DNA from: Verrucomicrobiales bacterium
GTDB taxonomy: Bacteria > Verrucomicrobiota > Verrucomicrobiia > Verrucomicrobiales > DEV007
Direction of reading: 5' to 3'
Assembly: GCA_029213195.1 (NCBI GenBank)
Contig: JARGNI010000018.1
Coordinates: 1 to 64,000 of the forward strand
DNA length: 64,000 bases
The notes beneath the pieces are model-generated. The model saw only the letters and a program-made list of their open reading frames with translations, searched no databases and had not been told where the DNA came from. Below, piece by piece: positions 43,769 through 52,115 of the stretch. The position numbers were made by a program, and so were the translations under genes. Each line of letters begins with the position of its first letter. The stretch's first letter is position 1.

Positions 43769-44688
43769 GGCCTTTCCTCGACCATCCTGCCGTCTGGAAA
43801 GGAGAAGAACTTTCCCGGCATTCCGAGTGGAGCGCTCCCTTTGGTTCGCTCTCGGTCGAAGAAATTCGCAATCGGCTCGAATCGGGTCCGGGCGCCATCC
43901 TTCTGCGCGGCTTTCCGATCGGAGACCATACGAAAGACAGCGCCAGGGAAGCTTTTCGAGAGTGGAATCGCTCGCTCGGAACCCTGCTCTCGCAAAACGA
44001 GAAAGGAGACACCGTCTTCGATGTCTCCGACGCCGGATTTGGAAAGAATGATCCAAGAACCCGCGGTCCCAACACCAACCAGAAGCTCTCTTTCCACACC
44101 GACCGCTGCGATGTGATCAGCTTCCTCTGCTGGAAACAAGCCATGTCGGGAGGAGAGAACGAGCTCATCAGCTCGATGCATCTTTACAATGAGATCGCAA
44201 GCCGGCGCCCCGAGCTCCTCACAGTCCTGAATGAGTCTTTTGTCTACAAGCGTCACTCGGTGGACCTTGGGAATGCCCAGCCCTTTTGCGAGCAGCCGAT
44301 CATCTCTTTTGAACAGGACCACTTCGCCTGCAGCTTTCTCCGCGTCCTCATCGACCGCGCCCATGCCGACCCGGAACTCCCCGATCTGATGCCGGAGCAG
44401 ATCGAGGCCATGGACTTTCTCGAATCCATTGCCAACGAACCCGGCCAGGCCTTTCATTTCCGCCAGGAGCCGGGGGACGTCCTCCTGCTCAACAACTGGG
44501 TCACTCTTCATCGGCGCTCCGCTTTCGAGGACTTCGAAGATCCCGAAGAGAAGCGTTGCCTCTTCCGGATCTGGCTCTCGATGCCGAACAGTCGACCTCT
44601 TGATTCTCGATTCCGAGCCAACTTCGGCGCAACCGGAGCCGGGGAAATACGAGGAGGCTTCCCCGTCGAGTCCTCGTCTTCGCCTTGA
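43765..44688 (+). CDS. TauD/TfdA-family 2-oxoglutarate/Fe(II) dioxygenase
   Basis: A 307-residue non-heme iron dioxygenase. The iron-binding triad is visible as HTD (His111, Asp113) and the distal His249 in NNWVTLHRRSAF, followed by FRIWLSMP with an Arg suited to binding 2-oxoglutarate. Such enzymes hydroxylate diverse small molecules. No signal peptide, so cytoplasmic. It overlaps the esterase gene by four bases and precedes the DHDPS-family gene, suggesting a role in funnelling a sugar or acid into the same pathway. The substrate is unknown. Confidence 0.88.
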   Translation: MRPFLDHPAVWKGEELSRHSEWSAPFGSLSVEEIRNRLESGPGAILLRGFPIGDHTKDSAREAFREWNRSLGTLLSQNEKGDTVFDVSDAGFGKNDPRTRGPNTNQKLSFHTDRCDVISFLCWKQAMSGGENELISSMHLYNEIASRRPELLTVLNESFVYKRHSVDLGNAQPFCEQPIISFEQDHFACSFLRVLIDRAHADPELPDLMPEQIEAMDFLESIANEPGQAFHFRQEPGDVLLLNNWVTLHRRSAFEDFEDPEEKRCLFRIWLSMPNSRPLDSRFRANFGATGAGEIRGGFPVESSSSP

Positions 44689-44764
44689 TTGCCCGCTCGA
44701 CTCTTGCTTGGCATTTCCCCCATCTCGCGCTACACCATCTGACCAGAACTCCCTTCATTTCCAC

Positions 44765-45673
44765 ATGCAAACCCGACCTGTCACCCCAGACGATCTCGCT
44801 CAATCGGTCATCGCCGTGCCTCCGATGGCCCGGGATGAGAACCTTGTCTTTCACCCTGCCGAAAACGAAAAGATCATCCGCCACATCGAAGCCGGAGGCA
44901 CCTCCACGCTGCTCTACGGAGGCAATGCCAACTTCTACCACATTGCCCTGAGCGAATACGAATCCATCCTCGGTCAACTCGCCGAGCTCGCGGGACCGGA
45001 GACACTGGTCATCCCCTCCGTCGGTCCTGCCTACGGCATGATGATGGACCAGGCCGCGATCGTCAAAGAGACGGACTACCCCACCGTCATGGTCCTCCCC
45101 CAACAGGGACTGACGACCTCGGAAGGTGTCGTGACCGGGCTCCGAAAGTTCGCCGAGAAAGTGGGGAAACCCATCGTGCTTTACATCAAGTATGGAGACT
45201 TCATCACCGTCGAAGGAGCTCGCCAACTCGTCGAGGACGGGATCATCTCGTGGATCAAATATGCCATCGTCCAGGAAGACCCCGCAGCGGACCCCTACCT
45301 GGCCGACCTCGTGGAGCAAGTCGACCCAAGGTTGATCGTCAGCGGAATTGGAGAACAGCCGGTCGTCGAACACCTGAACGACTTCGGGGTGAACGGATTT
45401 ACTGCCGGCTGTGTCTGTATCCGTCCCGACCTGAGCGAGGAACTCCGGGAAGCCGTCCAGAGTAAGGACCTGATCCGAGCCCGAGAGATTCAAAAAATCT
45501 TTCGGCCTCTCGAGGATCTCCGCAACGGGATCAACCCGGTCCGCGTTCTCCACGAAGCAGTGCGCCTCGCCGGGATCGCAGATACGGGACCTGCTCTCCC
45601 CCTTCTCAGCGGCATCAGCGAGGAAGAGGAAAAGCGGGTAGAGGAAGCGGCCGAGGCGCTCCTCGCAACGTAA
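44765..45673 (+). CDS. DHDPS/NAL-superfamily aldolase or dehydratase, sugar-acid type
   Basis: A 302-residue TIM-barrel enzyme of the dihydrodipicolinate synthase superfamily. Lys165 in SWIKYAIVQ is placed as the Schiff-base lysine and Tyr140 in VLYIKYGD as the catalytic tyrosine. The usual GGTGE loop is replaced by GGNANFYH, so it is not a true DapA. Its direct neighbour, ten bases downstream, is an aldehyde dehydrogenase of the 2-oxoglutarate-semialdehyde type. This suggests a 2-keto-3-deoxy sugar-acid dehydratase or aldolase, a prediction from context. The ATG was chosen by family N-terminus; the frame is open upstream. Confidence 0.85.
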   Translation: MQTRPVTPDDLAQSVIAVPPMARDENLVFHPAENEKIIRHIEAGGTSTLLYGGNANFYHIALSEYESILGQLAELAGPETLVIPSVGPAYGMMMDQAAIVKETDYPTVMVLPQQGLTTSEGVVTGLRKFAEKVGKPIVLYIKYGDFITVEGARQLVEDGIISWIKYAIVQEDPAADPYLADLVEQVDPRLIVSGIGEQPVVEHLNDFGVNGFTAGCVCIRPDLSEELREAVQSKDLIRAREIQKIFRPLEDLRNGINPVRVLHEAVRLAGIADTGPALPLLSGISEEEEKRVEEAAEALLAT

Positions 45674-45683
45674 CGGAATCGAC

Positions 45684-47276
45684 ATGGCTCTGACAGGACA
45701 GCACTACATTGGAGGGATCCCTTCCGCCGAATCGGCCGACGTTTTTCACTCTCGGAATCCGGCCACCGGAGAAATCCTCGCGACCGAGTTTCACGAAGCG
45801 ACCCAAGGCGAAATCGATGCCGCCGTCTCCGCAGCGGTAACGGCCTTCAATCCCTATCGGCAAAAATTGGCGGAATCTCGAGCGGACTTTCTCGAGGCCA
45901 TCGCCGAGGAAACGATCGCCCTTGGCGACGCCTTTCTCGAGCAGACCTCCAGCGAAACCGGCTATCCGCTACCTCGCTGCAGTGCAGAGCGAGATCGAGC
46001 CGTAGGACACACCCGCCAGTTTGCTCAGTTGATCCGGGAGGGCTCCTGGGTCGACGCGAGAATCGACAGCGGTGATCCCGGCAGGCAGCCGATGCCCAAG
46101 CCGGACGTCCGCTCCTTGATGCAGCCGATCGGACCGGTTGCCATTTTTGGAGCGAGCAATTTCCCCATCGCCATCTCCGTGCTCGGAGCCGACACCATGT
46201 CGGCCCTTGCCAGCGGATGCCCGGTCGTCATCAAGGCCCACCCCGCCCATCCCGGCACCTGTGAAATGGCGGCACAAGCTGTTCTTGCCGCGGCCGAGAG
46301 AACAGGAATGCCATCGGGTATTTTCTCCCTTTTGCACGGGCGAGGGAACGAAGTCGGAACGGGACTGGTCGAGCACCCAGGAATCACCGCCGCCGCGTTC
46401 ACCGGCTCGCTCGCCGGAGGACGAGCCCTCTTCGACGTGGCCAGCCGACGCGATGTCCCGATCCCGTTCTATGCCGAGATGGGAAGCGTCAATCCGCTCT
46501 TCGTCCTTCCAGGTGCACTCGAGGAACGTTCCGAAGCCCTCGCCAGGGGCTTCGTCGCAGCCCTGACTCAAGGCGTGGGACAATTCTGCACCAATCCCGG
46601 TCTCGTCGTCGGTTTGCAGTCGGAAGCCTGGGAGAACTTTGCCCAACTGACATCAGAAGAAGTCACCGCGACCAGTCCGGCAACCATGCTGCATGCCGGA
46701 ATCCATCAGGCCTATCTCAATGGTCTCACCGCGAGAAAAAACAGCCCCTCCGTCGATCTCCTCGCCTGCTCCGACGAGGCTCCCGATGTCAACCGGCTCG
46801 AAGCAGCGCCCCACCTCTTCTCCACCAATCCACAGGGCCTCCTCGACGACCCGATGCTCCTCGACGAACTCTTCGGCCCCGTCTCCACTTTCGCCTCCTG
46901 TGGAGAACCCGAGGAACTTCTCACGATCGCAAACGCCCTCGAGGGATCGTTGAGTGCCACGATTCACGGAACCGAAGAGGATTTGCGCGAACATCACGAA
47001 CTGGTGTCAATCCTTCAGAAAAAGACCGGGCGCCTCATTTTCAACGGTTTCCCGGTAGGGCTGGAGGTCTGTCATAGTATCCACCACGGGGGTCCCTACC
47101 CTGCGACGACCCACAGCCACTACACCAGCGTGGGCACTCGTGGAATCGAGCGTTTCGTCCGACCGGTTTGCTACCAGGACTGGCCCGATTCCCTCCTCCC
47201 GATCGAGCTTCAGGATGCCAATCCCCGCGGGGTCATGCGCCTCGTCAATGGAGAGCGGACGCGGAGTGAAGTCTGA
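45684..47276 (+). CDS. NADP-type aldehyde dehydrogenase, probable 2,5-dioxovalerate dehydrogenase
   Basis: A 530-residue aldehyde dehydrogenase. The catalytic Cys302 lies in GQFCTNPG and the general-base Glu265 in YAEMGSVNP. The segment GPVAIFGASNFPIAISVLG and the overall length (about 525-530) match the 2-oxoglutarate-semialdehyde (2,5-dioxovalerate) dehydrogenase group, which yields 2-oxoglutarate at the end of the oxidative pentose and hexarate pathways. It is tightly linked to the preceding DHDPS-family gene (ten bases), supporting a sugar-acid degradation role. An N-terminal substrate-binding difference cannot be judged by eye. Confidence 0.9.
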   Translation: MALTGQHYIGGIPSAESADVFHSRNPATGEILATEFHEATQGEIDAAVSAAVTAFNPYRQKLAESRADFLEAIAEETIALGDAFLEQTSSETGYPLPRCSAERDRAVGHTRQFAQLIREGSWVDARIDSGDPGRQPMPKPDVRSLMQPIGPVAIFGASNFPIAISVLGADTMSALASGCPVVIKAHPAHPGTCEMAAQAVLAAAERTGMPSGIFSLLHGRGNEVGTGLVEHPGITAAAFTGSLAGGRALFDVASRRDVPIPFYAEMGSVNPLFVLPGALEERSEALARGFVAALTQGVGQFCTNPGLVVGLQSEAWENFAQLTSEEVTATSPATMLHAGIHQAYLNGLTARKNSPSVDLLACSDEAPDVNRLEAAPHLFSTNPQGLLDDPMLLDELFGPVSTFASCGEPEELLTIANALEGSLSATIHGTEEDLREHHELVSILQKKTGRLIFNGFPVGLEVCHSIHHGGPYPATTHSHYTSVGTRGIERFVRPVCYQDWPDSLLPIELQDANPRGVMRLVNGERTRSEV

Positions 47277-47334
47277 TCGTTCGATCAGTCGCCCGCCAAT
47301 CGGTCTCATGGCCCCGTTTCGACGCGATCACGGA

Positions 47335-47365
47335 TTGACGAGCCGACGCGCTCCTTGCCTATAAT
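47335..47365 (+). promoter_or_regulatory. Strong sigma-70-type promoter close to the start of a TIM-barrel gene
   Basis: TTGACG at 47335-47340 and a consensus TATAAT at 47360-47365 are separated by 19 bases. The ATG of the next gene is at 47373, only seven bases past the -10 box, so transcription should begin at or next to the start codon, giving a nearly leaderless mRNA. Confidence 0.65.
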
Positions 47366-47372
47366 CCGAAAC

Positions 47373-48224
47373 ATGACCGATCGACGACGCTTTCTTTCCA
47401 CAACCGCCCTGGCTTCGGCTGCGGCGATCCCTGGTTTATCCGCCTTGCCCTCTCGCGCCGGCGAAATGGATGGGATACTCAAGAAGGGGGTCAAATTCTC
47501 CATGGTCAAGGAACCAGACCTTTCCGTCCTCGATCGCTTCAAGATGCTGAAAGAAGTCGGATTTCATGGTACGGAGCTCCGCACCGAGAACCGGGTCGAC
47601 TACCAGATGTATCGAGAAGCCGTCGACAAATCCGATCTCCCCGTCCATGGAATCGTCAACTCGAACAAGCCGGATCTCGAAACCGCCGTCAAATTCGCCA
47701 GTGATATCGGAGGAGACTCGGTCCTCTATGTCGCCAGTTACGATCGGAAACGCCCCCTCATGGAGAGCTGGAATGAGACGATCGAGATCATTCGCAAGGG
47801 GCTGCCTGCTGCCGAAAAGCACGAGGTGAAAATCCTCGTCGAAAATGTCTGGGCCGGTTTTCTCATCAGCGCCCTCGATATGGAACGCTACGTCGATGAA
47901 GTGAATCACCCCTGGTTCGGCGCCTATTACGACGTGGGAAACAATGTCCGGTGGGGAGTTCCTCAACATTGGATCCAGATTCTCGGTGACCGGATCGGAA
48001 AGCTCGACATCAAGGAATGGGACGAGCGGAAACATGGAAAAGAAGGCCTTCGAGCCGGATTCAGCTCTCCACTGGGTGAAGGAACGATCGATTGGGCCGC
48101 AGTTCGGGCCGCCCTGCGCGAGATCGGATTCCGGGGATGGGCCACCGCCGAAGTGGGTGGTGGTGATCGTACCAGACTGGCTGAAATCTCCAGAAGAATG
48201 GATGATATCCTTGGTCTGGGGTAA
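47373..48224 (+). CDS. Tat-exported sugar phosphate isomerase/epimerase-like TIM barrel protein
   Basis: A 283-residue protein. Start MTDRRRFLSTTALASAAA is a Tat-type signal sequence. The mature part is a xylose-isomerase-like TIM barrel with metal-ligand-type segments: VKILVENVWAGF, FGAYYDVGNNV, KLDIKEWDE and a C-terminal GWATAEVGGGD. Such proteins are abundant in this bacterial group and act on sugars or sugar derivatives, but activity is rarely established. It follows the dehydrogenase gene by 96 bases and has its own promoter, so it may be independently expressed. Confidence 0.88.
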   Translation: MTDRRRFLSTTALASAAAIPGLSALPSRAGEMDGILKKGVKFSMVKEPDLSVLDRFKMLKEVGFHGTELRTENRVDYQMYREAVDKSDLPVHGIVNSNKPDLETAVKFASDIGGDSVLYVASYDRKRPLMESWNETIEIIRKGLPAAEKHEVKILVENVWAGFLISALDMERYVDEVNHPWFGAYYDVGNNVRWGVPQHWIQILGDRIGKLDIKEWDERKHGKEGLRAGFSSPLGEGTIDWAAVRAALREIGFRGWATAEVGGGDRTRLAEISRRMDDILGLG

Positions 48225-48410
48225 TTTTTCGCGTCCCTCTTTTCCTCCGAAAGGGCTTGGCTAACGGCTATTTCTAGACGATTGTGAGGTGCCCGTCCCC
48301 GCTGGTTTCCCACTTTCTCTTGCTGAATGCCTTCGACTCACGTCCTCTGCTTTCCCTGGACAGAGCCAAGAACGGACGGATTGATTCGGGCAATTTAAGT
48401 TTGAGAAGTT

Positions 48411-48824
48411 ATGAAATTGTATATTGGCAATCTGCCCTACGAAACCTCGGAAGTTGAACTACGTGAGTTCCTTTCCGATTACGAACCCATCGTCGATCTC
48501 CACATGCCCCTAGACCGGGATACGGGACGACCCCGTGGATTCGCTTTTGTCACCCTTTCCAGCCGGGAATCCGGCGAAGCCGCGATCGAGAACCTCGATG
48601 GTGCTGACTGCAGTGGAAGACCTGCCCGCGTCCGCGAAGCCGAAGACCGTCCCCGTGGCGGTGGCGGTGGCGGTGGCGGTGGCGGCGGAGGTGGTGGAGG
48701 CGGCGGCTACCGTGGTGGCGGTGGCGGCGGAGGTGGTCATCGCGGAGGCGGTGGCGGAAACCGAGGTGGTGGCGGTGGATACCGCGATGATCGAGGTGGC
48801 GGTGGCGGTGGCGGATACCGCTAA
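48411..48824 (+). CDS. Glycine-rich RNA-recognition-motif protein
   Basis: A 137-residue RNA-binding protein. The RRM occupies about residues 1-80, with RNP2 LYIGNL (residues 3-8) and RNP1 RGFAFVTL (about 43-50). The C-terminal 50 residues are almost pure Gly with interspersed Arg, Tyr, His and Asp, encoded by a (GGTGGC)-rich tract. Such proteins are found in cyanobacteria, planctomycetes and verrucomicrobia and are often cold-induced. The tail may bind RNA non-specifically. It is followed by a clear terminator and appears monocistronic. Confidence 0.95.
   Translation: MKLYIGNLPYETSEVELREFLSDYEPIVDLHMPLDRDTGRPRGFAFVTLSSRESGEAAIENLDGADCSGRPARVREAEDRPRGGGGGGGGGGGGGGGGGYRGGGGGGGGHRGGGGGNRGGGGGYRDDRGGGGGGGYR
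48655..48818 (+). repeat. GGTGGC-type simple repeat encoding a glycine-rich tail
   Basis: A run of GGTGGCGGT-like hexamers, interrupted by Arg, Tyr and His codons, encodes the glycine-rich tail. It opens long shadow frames on both strands that are not genes. Probably prone to length variation between strains. Confidence 0.85.
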
Positions 48825-48834
48825 AGCAAATTTG

Positions 48835-48865
48835 AACGGGTCCCTTCGGGGGCCCGTTTCCCTTC
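48835..48865 (+). terminator. Rho-independent terminator after the RNA-binding protein gene
   Basis: AACGGGTCCC (48835-48844) pairs with GGGGCCCGTT (48849-48858) through a stable TTCG tetraloop, with one U-G wobble, followed by a pyrimidine-rich TTTCCCTTCC run. Confidence 0.8.
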
Positions 48866-48946
48866 CTGACTTCTTCCGAAGACCAGGAAACACCGAACCT
48901 GAACACAAACCCATCAACCCAAGCAAAAACTCACTCCCTGTTTGAC

Positions 48947-50068
48947 ATGTTTTCCAATATTCCATTCGACCGCGTGAATTGGTTCACCAGTGGCTTTCTC
49001 GTACTGACCTTCCTGGCCGCATTGATCGGCACGCCGCTCTACATCATCTATTTCGGATTTGATCCTTTCTTTCTCGCTCTTTTCGCAGGCTTTTTCATTG
49101 CCACGGGAATGAGCATCACGCTCGGATACCATCGACTTTTCGCTCACAAGGCCTTCAAAGCGAAGAAGCCTGTGAAAATTCTTACCCTTCTTTTCGGTGC
49201 CGCTGCCTTCGAAGACTCAGCGCTCGACTGGGCTTCGGATCATCGCCAGCACCACAAGCACGTTGACGACGAACATGACGATCCCTATGCGATCTCCAAA
49301 GGATTCTTCTGGGCACACATGGGATGGATCTTCTTCAAGCTCTACCCTCGTGAACTCACCAACGTGAACGATCTCAAGAGAGACCCCATCGTGATGTGGC
49401 AGCATCGCCATCATCGCATCATCGGAGTCCTCGTCGGTCTCGTCCTCCCCACCCTGATCGGACTGGCCTACAGCGGCTGGGTCGGTGCCTTGGGCGGTTT
49501 TATCTTTGGTGGACTGACTCGTCTCGTTTGTGTGCAGCACTGTACCTTCCTCATCAACTCGCTCTGCCACACGATCGGGAATCGCCCCTATGACTCGACG
49601 ACGAGTGCTCGTGACAGCTGGCTCATGGCGATCTTCACTTTCGGAGAAGGCTACCACAACTATCACCACTCCTTTCAGCATGACTACCGGAACGGGGTCA
49701 AGCCCTGGCAGTGGGATCCCACAAAGTGGGCGATCTGGACCCTGAAGAAGCTCGGGCTCGCCTCCGACCTCCGCGAGGTTGCCGAAGAAAAAATCATTCT
49801 TGCCGAGTTGCGCGAGACGCAGAAGCAGGCGGAAGTTCAGCTCAAGAAGAGCTGGAGCATCACTTGCCCGAATCGTGAAGAAGCGATGCAGAAGCTCGCC
49901 GAACTCTCCGAAAAGCTGAGCGAAGGCTACACCGAGCTCGAGCAAGCGGTTTCCGATCGCATGGAACTCTCTCGTGAGAAGCTTTCCTACTGGCGTGGCG
50001 AGGTTACCAAGACGGTCGACCAGATTTCGCACCTGCAGCTCCTGCAGCGCCAACCCGCACAGGCCTGA
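48947..50068 (+). CDS. Delta-9-type acyl-CoA/fatty acid desaturase with C-terminal coiled coil
   Basis: A 373-residue membrane desaturase that inserts a double bond into acyl chains using a di-iron centre. The three histidine boxes are present: HRLFAH, HRQHH and HNYHH. Two pairs of hydrophobic segments surround them. After the desaturase core (to about residue 275) a long hydrophilic, heptad-like tail of about 95 residues (EEKIILAELRETQKQAEVQL onward) follows, absent from typical family members. It probably modulates membrane fluidity. Monocistronic, followed by a hairpin. Confidence 0.92.
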   Translation: MFSNIPFDRVNWFTSGFLVLTFLAALIGTPLYIIYFGFDPFFLALFAGFFIATGMSITLGYHRLFAHKAFKAKKPVKILTLLFGAAAFEDSALDWASDHRQHHKHVDDEHDDPYAISKGFFWAHMGWIFFKLYPRELTNVNDLKRDPIVMWQHRHHRIIGVLVGLVLPTLIGLAYSGWVGALGGFIFGGLTRLVCVQHCTFLINSLCHTIGNRPYDSTTSARDSWLMAIFTFGEGYHNYHHSFQHDYRNGVKPWQWDPTKWAIWTLKKLGLASDLREVAEEKIILAELRETQKQAEVQLKKSWSITCPNREEAMQKLAELSEKLSEGYTELEQAVSDRMELSREKLSYWRGEVTKTVDQISHLQLLQRQPAQA

Positions 50069-50071
50069 ACA

Positions 50072-50094
50072 TTCCGGCGGTAGTTCCGCCGGAA
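50072..50094 (+). terminator. Hairpin directly after the desaturase gene
   Basis: TTCCGGCGG (50072-50080) pairs perfectly with CCGCCGGAA (50086-50094) around a five-base loop, four bases after the stop codon. No T-run follows, so it may act as an mRNA 3'-end stabiliser or a Rho-independent-like terminator of moderate strength. Confidence 0.5.
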
Positions 50095-50203
50095 CGACAA
50101 CCGAATTCCCGGAGCTTGCCCGACCGTGTCGAGTGCAGGACCGGGAATTTTTACGTACCCATTCGAAAGATTACGGATTCTCATTGCCGTATACAGTATC
50201 CCC

Positions 50204-50908
50204 ATGAAACCTCTTCTCGCCTCGATTCTCGCCCTCCTGACTGTCCCCCTGCTTTCACCCGCGGATACAGATCCCGCTCCCTCAGGCTTTATCCCCCTCT
50301 TCGACGGGAAAACGCTGGAAGGATGGGATGGAAAGCCAGGCGCTTGGGAGGTCCGTGACGGAGCGATTCACTGCACCGGCAAATCGGAGGGCAAGAACTG
50401 GCTCATCCTCAGGAAAGAAACTCCGGGACACTTCATCCTGAGAATGGAATTCAAATGGGACAAGGGGAACTCAGGGGTCCAGGTACGGAGCGATGACCTG
50501 GGTGATTGGCAGGTTTTCGGATACCAGGTCGAAGTTGCCCAGCAGGACGTCATGGGACTCTGGCATCACTCCCTCTTGCCCAAAGACCACCCCAAGAAAA
50601 AGACCCGGCACCTCCTCGCCACGGCAGGCCAGAAAACCGCCTTCTCAGAGGATGGGACCAAGAAGATCGAGATGATCGCCGATCCAGAGGAAGTCAAAGC
50701 CAACTACCGTGAGAACGAGTGGAACACCCTCGAGATCGTCGCTGCCGGCCACACCTTGACCCAGAGCATCAATGGTGTCGTTTTCTCCATCTTGACCGAC
50801 AAGGACAAGGACATGAGCCGAAACGAGGGCGTCATCGCCCTCCAGGATCATGGCAAAGGTTGCCAGGTCGCCTTTCGCAAGATCGAGTGGAAGCAACTGA
50901 CGCGGTAG
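50204..50908 (+). CDS. Exported DUF1080 (3-keto-disaccharide hydrolase) protein
   Basis: A 234-residue protein with a signal peptide (about residues 1-20) and one DUF1080 domain. The family start GFIPLFDGKTLEGWDG is clear, followed by LRMEFKWDKGNSGVQVRS, VQVEVAQQ-like strands and a C-terminal NEWNTLEIVAAG segment. DUF1080 is a concanavalin-like jelly roll; some members hydrolyse 3-keto-glycosides. A second DUF1080 gene follows 88 bases downstream. ATG is selected by the signal peptide; the frame is open upstream. Confidence 0.92.
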   Translation: MKPLLASILALLTVPLLSPADTDPAPSGFIPLFDGKTLEGWDGKPGAWEVRDGAIHCTGKSEGKNWLILRKETPGHFILRMEFKWDKGNSGVQVRSDDLGDWQVFGYQVEVAQQDVMGLWHHSLLPKDHPKKKTRHLLATAGQKTAFSEDGTKKIEMIADPEEVKANYRENEWNTLEIVAAGHTLTQSINGVVFSILTDKDKDMSRNEGVIALQDHGKGCQVAFRKIEWKQLTR

Positions 50909-50996
50909 CCGGCCACCCAACGAGGATCACTCGAACAGGGTTCGATCCTCTATTCAACAGGGTTGCATGCCCGTTTTTTTCTCGATACAAGGAAGC

Positions 50997-51998
50997 ATGA
51001 CTACGTGCTCCCTTTCCACTCGAAACCTTTTACTCACTTCCTTTCTCGCCGTCTCACTGGTTTGCTCCGCAAACGCTGCCGACAAAAACAAGGCCTGGAC
51101 CGACTCCGCTGTCGCTGCAGCAGAAGATCCTGATTTCCTGATCCAGGGCGAATATGGCTCCCTCGAGCAGGGCGCCGCGTATGCCGCCCAAGTCGTAGCT
51201 CTGGGCGACGGGAAATTTGACGCCTACTTCCTCGAAGGAGGACTACCCGGACTCGGATGGACCCGGGAGAAGTCTCGCACCCATGTCGGAGGAGAGCTGA
51301 TCGACGGCAAGGTCGAGTTCAAGGGAAAGGAACTCCACGCTGTCCTTGCGAACGGACGCATTACCGGCTCATTCGGACCGGTCACCCTTGACCTCCCCAA
51401 GGTGGAAAGAAAAAGCCCGACGCTCGGGATGGCGCCTCCCGAAGGAGCCATCGTTCTCTTTGACGGCACCTCGGCCGAGGGATGGAAGAAAGGCAAGATC
51501 GTGGATGGTTTGCTCGCGGCCACGGGAACCACATCGGAAAAAACCTTCGCCGACTGCACCATTCATCTCGAATTTCTGACCCCTTACAAGCCGCATGCGC
51601 GCGGACAAGGACGAGGAAACAGCGGAGTCTACTACGGGGGGCGTTGGGAAACCCAGGTCCTCGATTCATTCGGTCTCGAAGGAAAGATGAACGAAACCGG
51701 AGGCATCTACTCGATCGCAGCGCCCTCACTGAACATGTGCTTTCCCCCACTGACCTGGCAGACTTATGATGTCGATCTGACCTGGGCGAAATTCGACGAA
51801 AACGGAGAGCGGAAATCCTGGCCCCGGATCACCGTCAAGCTCAACGGAGTCGTCGTCCACGAAGACCAGGAACTGAACAAGACGCATACAACCGCGGCTC
51901 CTGTAAAAGGAGAGTTCGACGAAAAAGGCGGACCGATTTTCCTCCAGAATCACGGGAATCCCGTCTTTTACCGCAACATCTGGGTTCTGCCCCGCTGA
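50997..51998 (+). CDS. Exported DUF1080 protein, second copy
   Basis: A 333-residue protein with a signal peptide (about residues 1-28). After an N-terminal region of about 120 residues, the DUF1080 domain starts at EGAIVLFDGTSAEGWKKGK and has the GRGNSGVYYGGRWETQVLDS strand, a metal- or sugar-facing SFGLEGK loop and a C-terminal FLQNHGNPVFYRNIWVL. This is one of the few genes here with a visible ribosome-binding sequence (AAGGA, five to ten bases before the ATG). The extra N-terminal region distinguishes it from the shorter upstream paralogue. Confidence 0.92.
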   Translation: MTTCSLSTRNLLLTSFLAVSLVCSANAADKNKAWTDSAVAAAEDPDFLIQGEYGSLEQGAAYAAQVVALGDGKFDAYFLEGGLPGLGWTREKSRTHVGGELIDGKVEFKGKELHAVLANGRITGSFGPVTLDLPKVERKSPTLGMAPPEGAIVLFDGTSAEGWKKGKIVDGLLAATGTTSEKTFADCTIHLEFLTPYKPHARGQGRGNSGVYYGGRWETQVLDSFGLEGKMNETGGIYSIAAPSLNMCFPPLTWQTYDVDLTWAKFDENGERKSWPRITVKLNGVVVHEDQELNKTHTTAAPVKGEFDEKGGPIFLQNHGNPVFYRNIWVLPR

Positions 51999-52059
51999 TT
52001 CCGAAAATCCACACTTTTTGATCCCGAAGAGGACGAACTGACTGGGTTTCTCCCCCTTT

Positions 52060-52103
52060 TCAAAAAAGAAATACATTGTATTTACATGGTATTCTTTTTT
52101 TGA
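52060..52103. promoter_or_regulatory. AT-rich dyad between a DUF1080 gene and a prepilin-like gene
   Basis: TCAAAAAAGAAATAC (52060-52074) and GTATTCTTTTTTTGA (52089-52103) form an inverted repeat with 13 of 15 matches around a 14-base centre. Inside, AATACATTGTATT (52070-52082) is itself palindromic. It may be the terminator of the upstream gene, an operator, or part of the promoter of the gene starting at 52116. Base composition is strikingly AT-rich for this window. Confidence 0.45.
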
Positions 52104-52115
52104 TACAAGCGAGGG

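Noticed and set aside
44765-45673. dapA (4-hydroxy-tetrahydrodipicolinate synthase)
   Set aside because: The GGTGE loop is absent (GGNANFYH) and the neighbour is a 2,5-dioxovalerate-type dehydrogenase; a sugar-acid enzyme is more likely than lysine biosynthesis.
48510-48965. Ala/Thr/Val-repetitive frames on both strands over the glycine-rich tail
   Set aside because: Frames produced by the GGTGGC simple repeat inside the RNA-binding protein gene; the repeated dipeptide pattern is an artefact of the hexamer.
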